34,652 nucleotides of DNA, taken from contig JANXWB010000021.1 of the NCBI GenBank assembly GCA_025351345.1, positions 1 through 34,652 on the forward strand, in the 5' to 3' direction. The notes under the pieces are model-generated. The model saw only the letters and a list, made by a program, of their open reading frames with translations, was not told the DNA's origin and did no database searches. Origin of the DNA: Synechococcales cyanobacterium GL140_1_metabat_312. GTDB lineage: Bacteria > Cyanobacteriota > Cyanobacteriia > Leptolyngbyales > Leptolyngbyaceae. The position numbers were made by a program, and so were the translations under genes. This document shows positions 33,552 to 34,652 of this stretch, piece by piece (within the stretch, counting starts at the first letter, position 1; every line of letters starts with the position of its first letter).

Positions 33552-34652
33552 CTAAAATCGATCGACTCCCCGAATATCCCGCATTCCATACCCCTTTGCG
33601 CTTTCACCACAAGTTTTGGGAGTAGGGAATAATTTAGTCGGATTTGCAATTCCCTGAGGATCGATCGCTTCACGAACATACAACATAGTTTCAATATCTG
33701 CTGTGGTAAACATATCCGGCATATAACATCGCTTTTCTGCGCCAATGCCATGTTCACCTGAAATACTGCCGCCCACACGAACACAAAGCTTAAGGATTTC
33801 GCCGCCTAGTTCTTCAACTTTTTCAAGTTCTCCGGGGATTGCATTGTTGTATAAAATCAATGGATGTAAATTGCCATCACCTGCATGAAAAACATTGGCG
33901 ACTGGATACCCAAATTCAGCTCCAAGCCGTTCAATTTCACCTAATACATATTGCAATTGAGTCCGGGGAATTACACCATCTTGCACATAGTAATCAGGAC
34001 TAATTTTCCCCATCGCCGCAAATGCAGCTTTTCGACCTTTCCATAGGGTCAGCCGATCGGCCTCATCGGTTGCGATCGTGACATTGCGGGCACCATTTTG
34101 TTTGCAAATTGCTTCAATTCGTTTAGCGCTTGCCGTCGCTTCGACTTCTAAACCATCTACTTCAATCAATAAAATGGCAGTTGCATCACGAGGATAGCAA
34201 TTGGTATTAACGACATCTTCGACAGCGTTGATACTGAAGTTATCCATCATTTCAATACCACCGGGCATAATCCCTGCACCAATAATATCAGATACAGTTT
34301 TACCTGCGGCTTCAATACTTGTGAAATCCGCTAACAATACTTGAATAGATTCCGATGATTTCAGAATTCGTAGCGTCACTTCTGTTGCAATCCCGAGCGT
34401 TCCTTCAGATCCGACAAATACGCCCGTCAAATCATACCCTGGCATTTCAGGCATTTCACCGCCTAGATTTAAAATTTCGCCCGTTGGAGTGACGATCGTT
34501 AATGCCAATACATGATTAGTCGTGACTCCATATTTTAAACAATGCACACCCCCCGAATTCTCTGCGACATTGCCACCAATTGAACAAATAATCTGGCTCG
34601 ATGGGTCGGGTGCATAGTAGAACCCTTCACCACTGACCGCCTGGGTGACCCA
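33552..34652 (-). CDS. glcD: Glycolate oxidase subunit GlcD (FAD-linked), partial
   Basis: The C-terminal 366 residues of an FAD-linked oxidase; the N terminus lies beyond the window end. The frame is open through position 34652. Features: the end of the FAD-binding domain (EGFYYAPDPSSQ, GGNVAENSGGVHCLKYGVTT, VGSEGTLGIATEVTLR) and the C-terminal oxidase domain with VFHAGDGNLHPLIL and GGSISGEHGIGAEKR. In cyanobacteria GlcD takes part in glycolate oxidation in photorespiration; D-lactate dehydrogenase activity is a possible alternative. No glcE or glcF is seen in the window. Confidence 0.93.
   Translation of the reverse strand, partial: WVTQAVSGEGFYYAPDPSSQIICSIGGNVAENSGGVHCLKYGVTTNHVLALTIVTPTGEILNLGGEMPEMPGYDLTGVFVGSEGTLGIATEVTLRILKSSESIQVLLADFTSIEAAGKTVSDIIGAGIMPGGIEMMDNFSINAVEDVVNTNCYPRDATAILLIEVDGLEVEATASAKRIEAICKQNGARNVTIATDEADRLTLWKGRKAAFAAMGKISPDYYVQDGVIPRTQLQYVLGEIERLGAEFGYPVANVFHAGDGNLHPLILYNNAIPGELEKVEELGGEILKLCVRVGGSISGEHGIGAEKRCYMPDMFTTADIETMLYVREAIDPQGIANPTKLFPTPKTCGESAKGYGMRDIRGVDRF

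Noticed and set aside
1-34652. CRISPR array, tRNA or rRNA genes
   Set aside because: No regularly spaced direct repeats and no cloverleaf or rRNA sequence were noticed on reading; a tRNA scan was not possible.

Overview
The window is a piece of a cyanobacterial chromosome. The hexamer CGATCG and its octamer GCGATCGC (the HIP1 word of cyanobacteria) occur throughout, in genes and between them. Several proteins of unknown function belong to families I know only from cyanobacteria, and the coiled-coil/TPR protein and the FemAB-like protein look typically cyanobacterial. I cannot fix the genus; a filamentous Leptolyngbya-like organism is a guess. No rRNA, tRNA, CRISPR array, intact transposase or prophage gene was found.

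Layout. (1) 1-2130: a small exported LTxxQ-repeat protein, an EamA-type transporter, and miaE (tRNA hydroxylase), with the last two divergent and almost touching. (2) 2146-4385: the two halves of a polysaccharide exporter (Wzm-like permease, Wzt-like ATPase with carbohydrate-binding tail), arranged divergently rather than as an operon. (3) 4387-5883: three 13-bp tandem repeats, purB, and a 97-bp palindromic MITE-like element. (4) 5916-10411: an envelope block with a GT87 mannosyltransferase-like protein, sfsA, an M23 peptidase and a second GT-C-like membrane protein. (5) 10424-12666: an aldo/keto reductase behind a translationally coupled pair of conserved cyanobacterial unknowns. (6) 12705-15120: a scarred accessory island with a GAF/histidine-kinase remnant carrying an internal deletion, two different PIN-toxin/antitoxin modules, an HlyD-type efflux-adaptor remnant, and a 44-48 bp repeat with short terminal inverted repeats present twice. 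(7) 15160-18915: a DUF4346-like protein, a FemAB-like acyltransferase, and a group that looks like damage handling (fructosamine-3-kinase-like, alkyltransferase-like protein, HAD phosphatase). (8) 19055-24191: a FIST sensor and histidine kinase operon, divergent from an 812-residue membrane/coiled-coil/PLD-like/TPR protein. (9) 24355-27816: an EamA/SMR-type transporter, a short 2Fe-2S ferredoxin with ribD and a membrane protein of unknown function, and two small unknown genes that overlap tail to tail. (10) 28164-34652: msrB, a Ca2+/H+ antiporter, a palindrome-rich spacer, a small unknown gene, a DUF362 protein, a membrane protein, an MFS transporter and the C-terminal part of glcD, cut by the window end.

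Most genes are chromosomal housekeeping or envelope functions. The places most worth a second look are the FIST/kinase/PLD-TPR locus, the accessory island at 12.7-15.1 kb, the conserved unknown pair at 11.4-12.7 kb and the overlapping small genes at 27.5 kb. I did not find a clear-cut new defence or mobile system.
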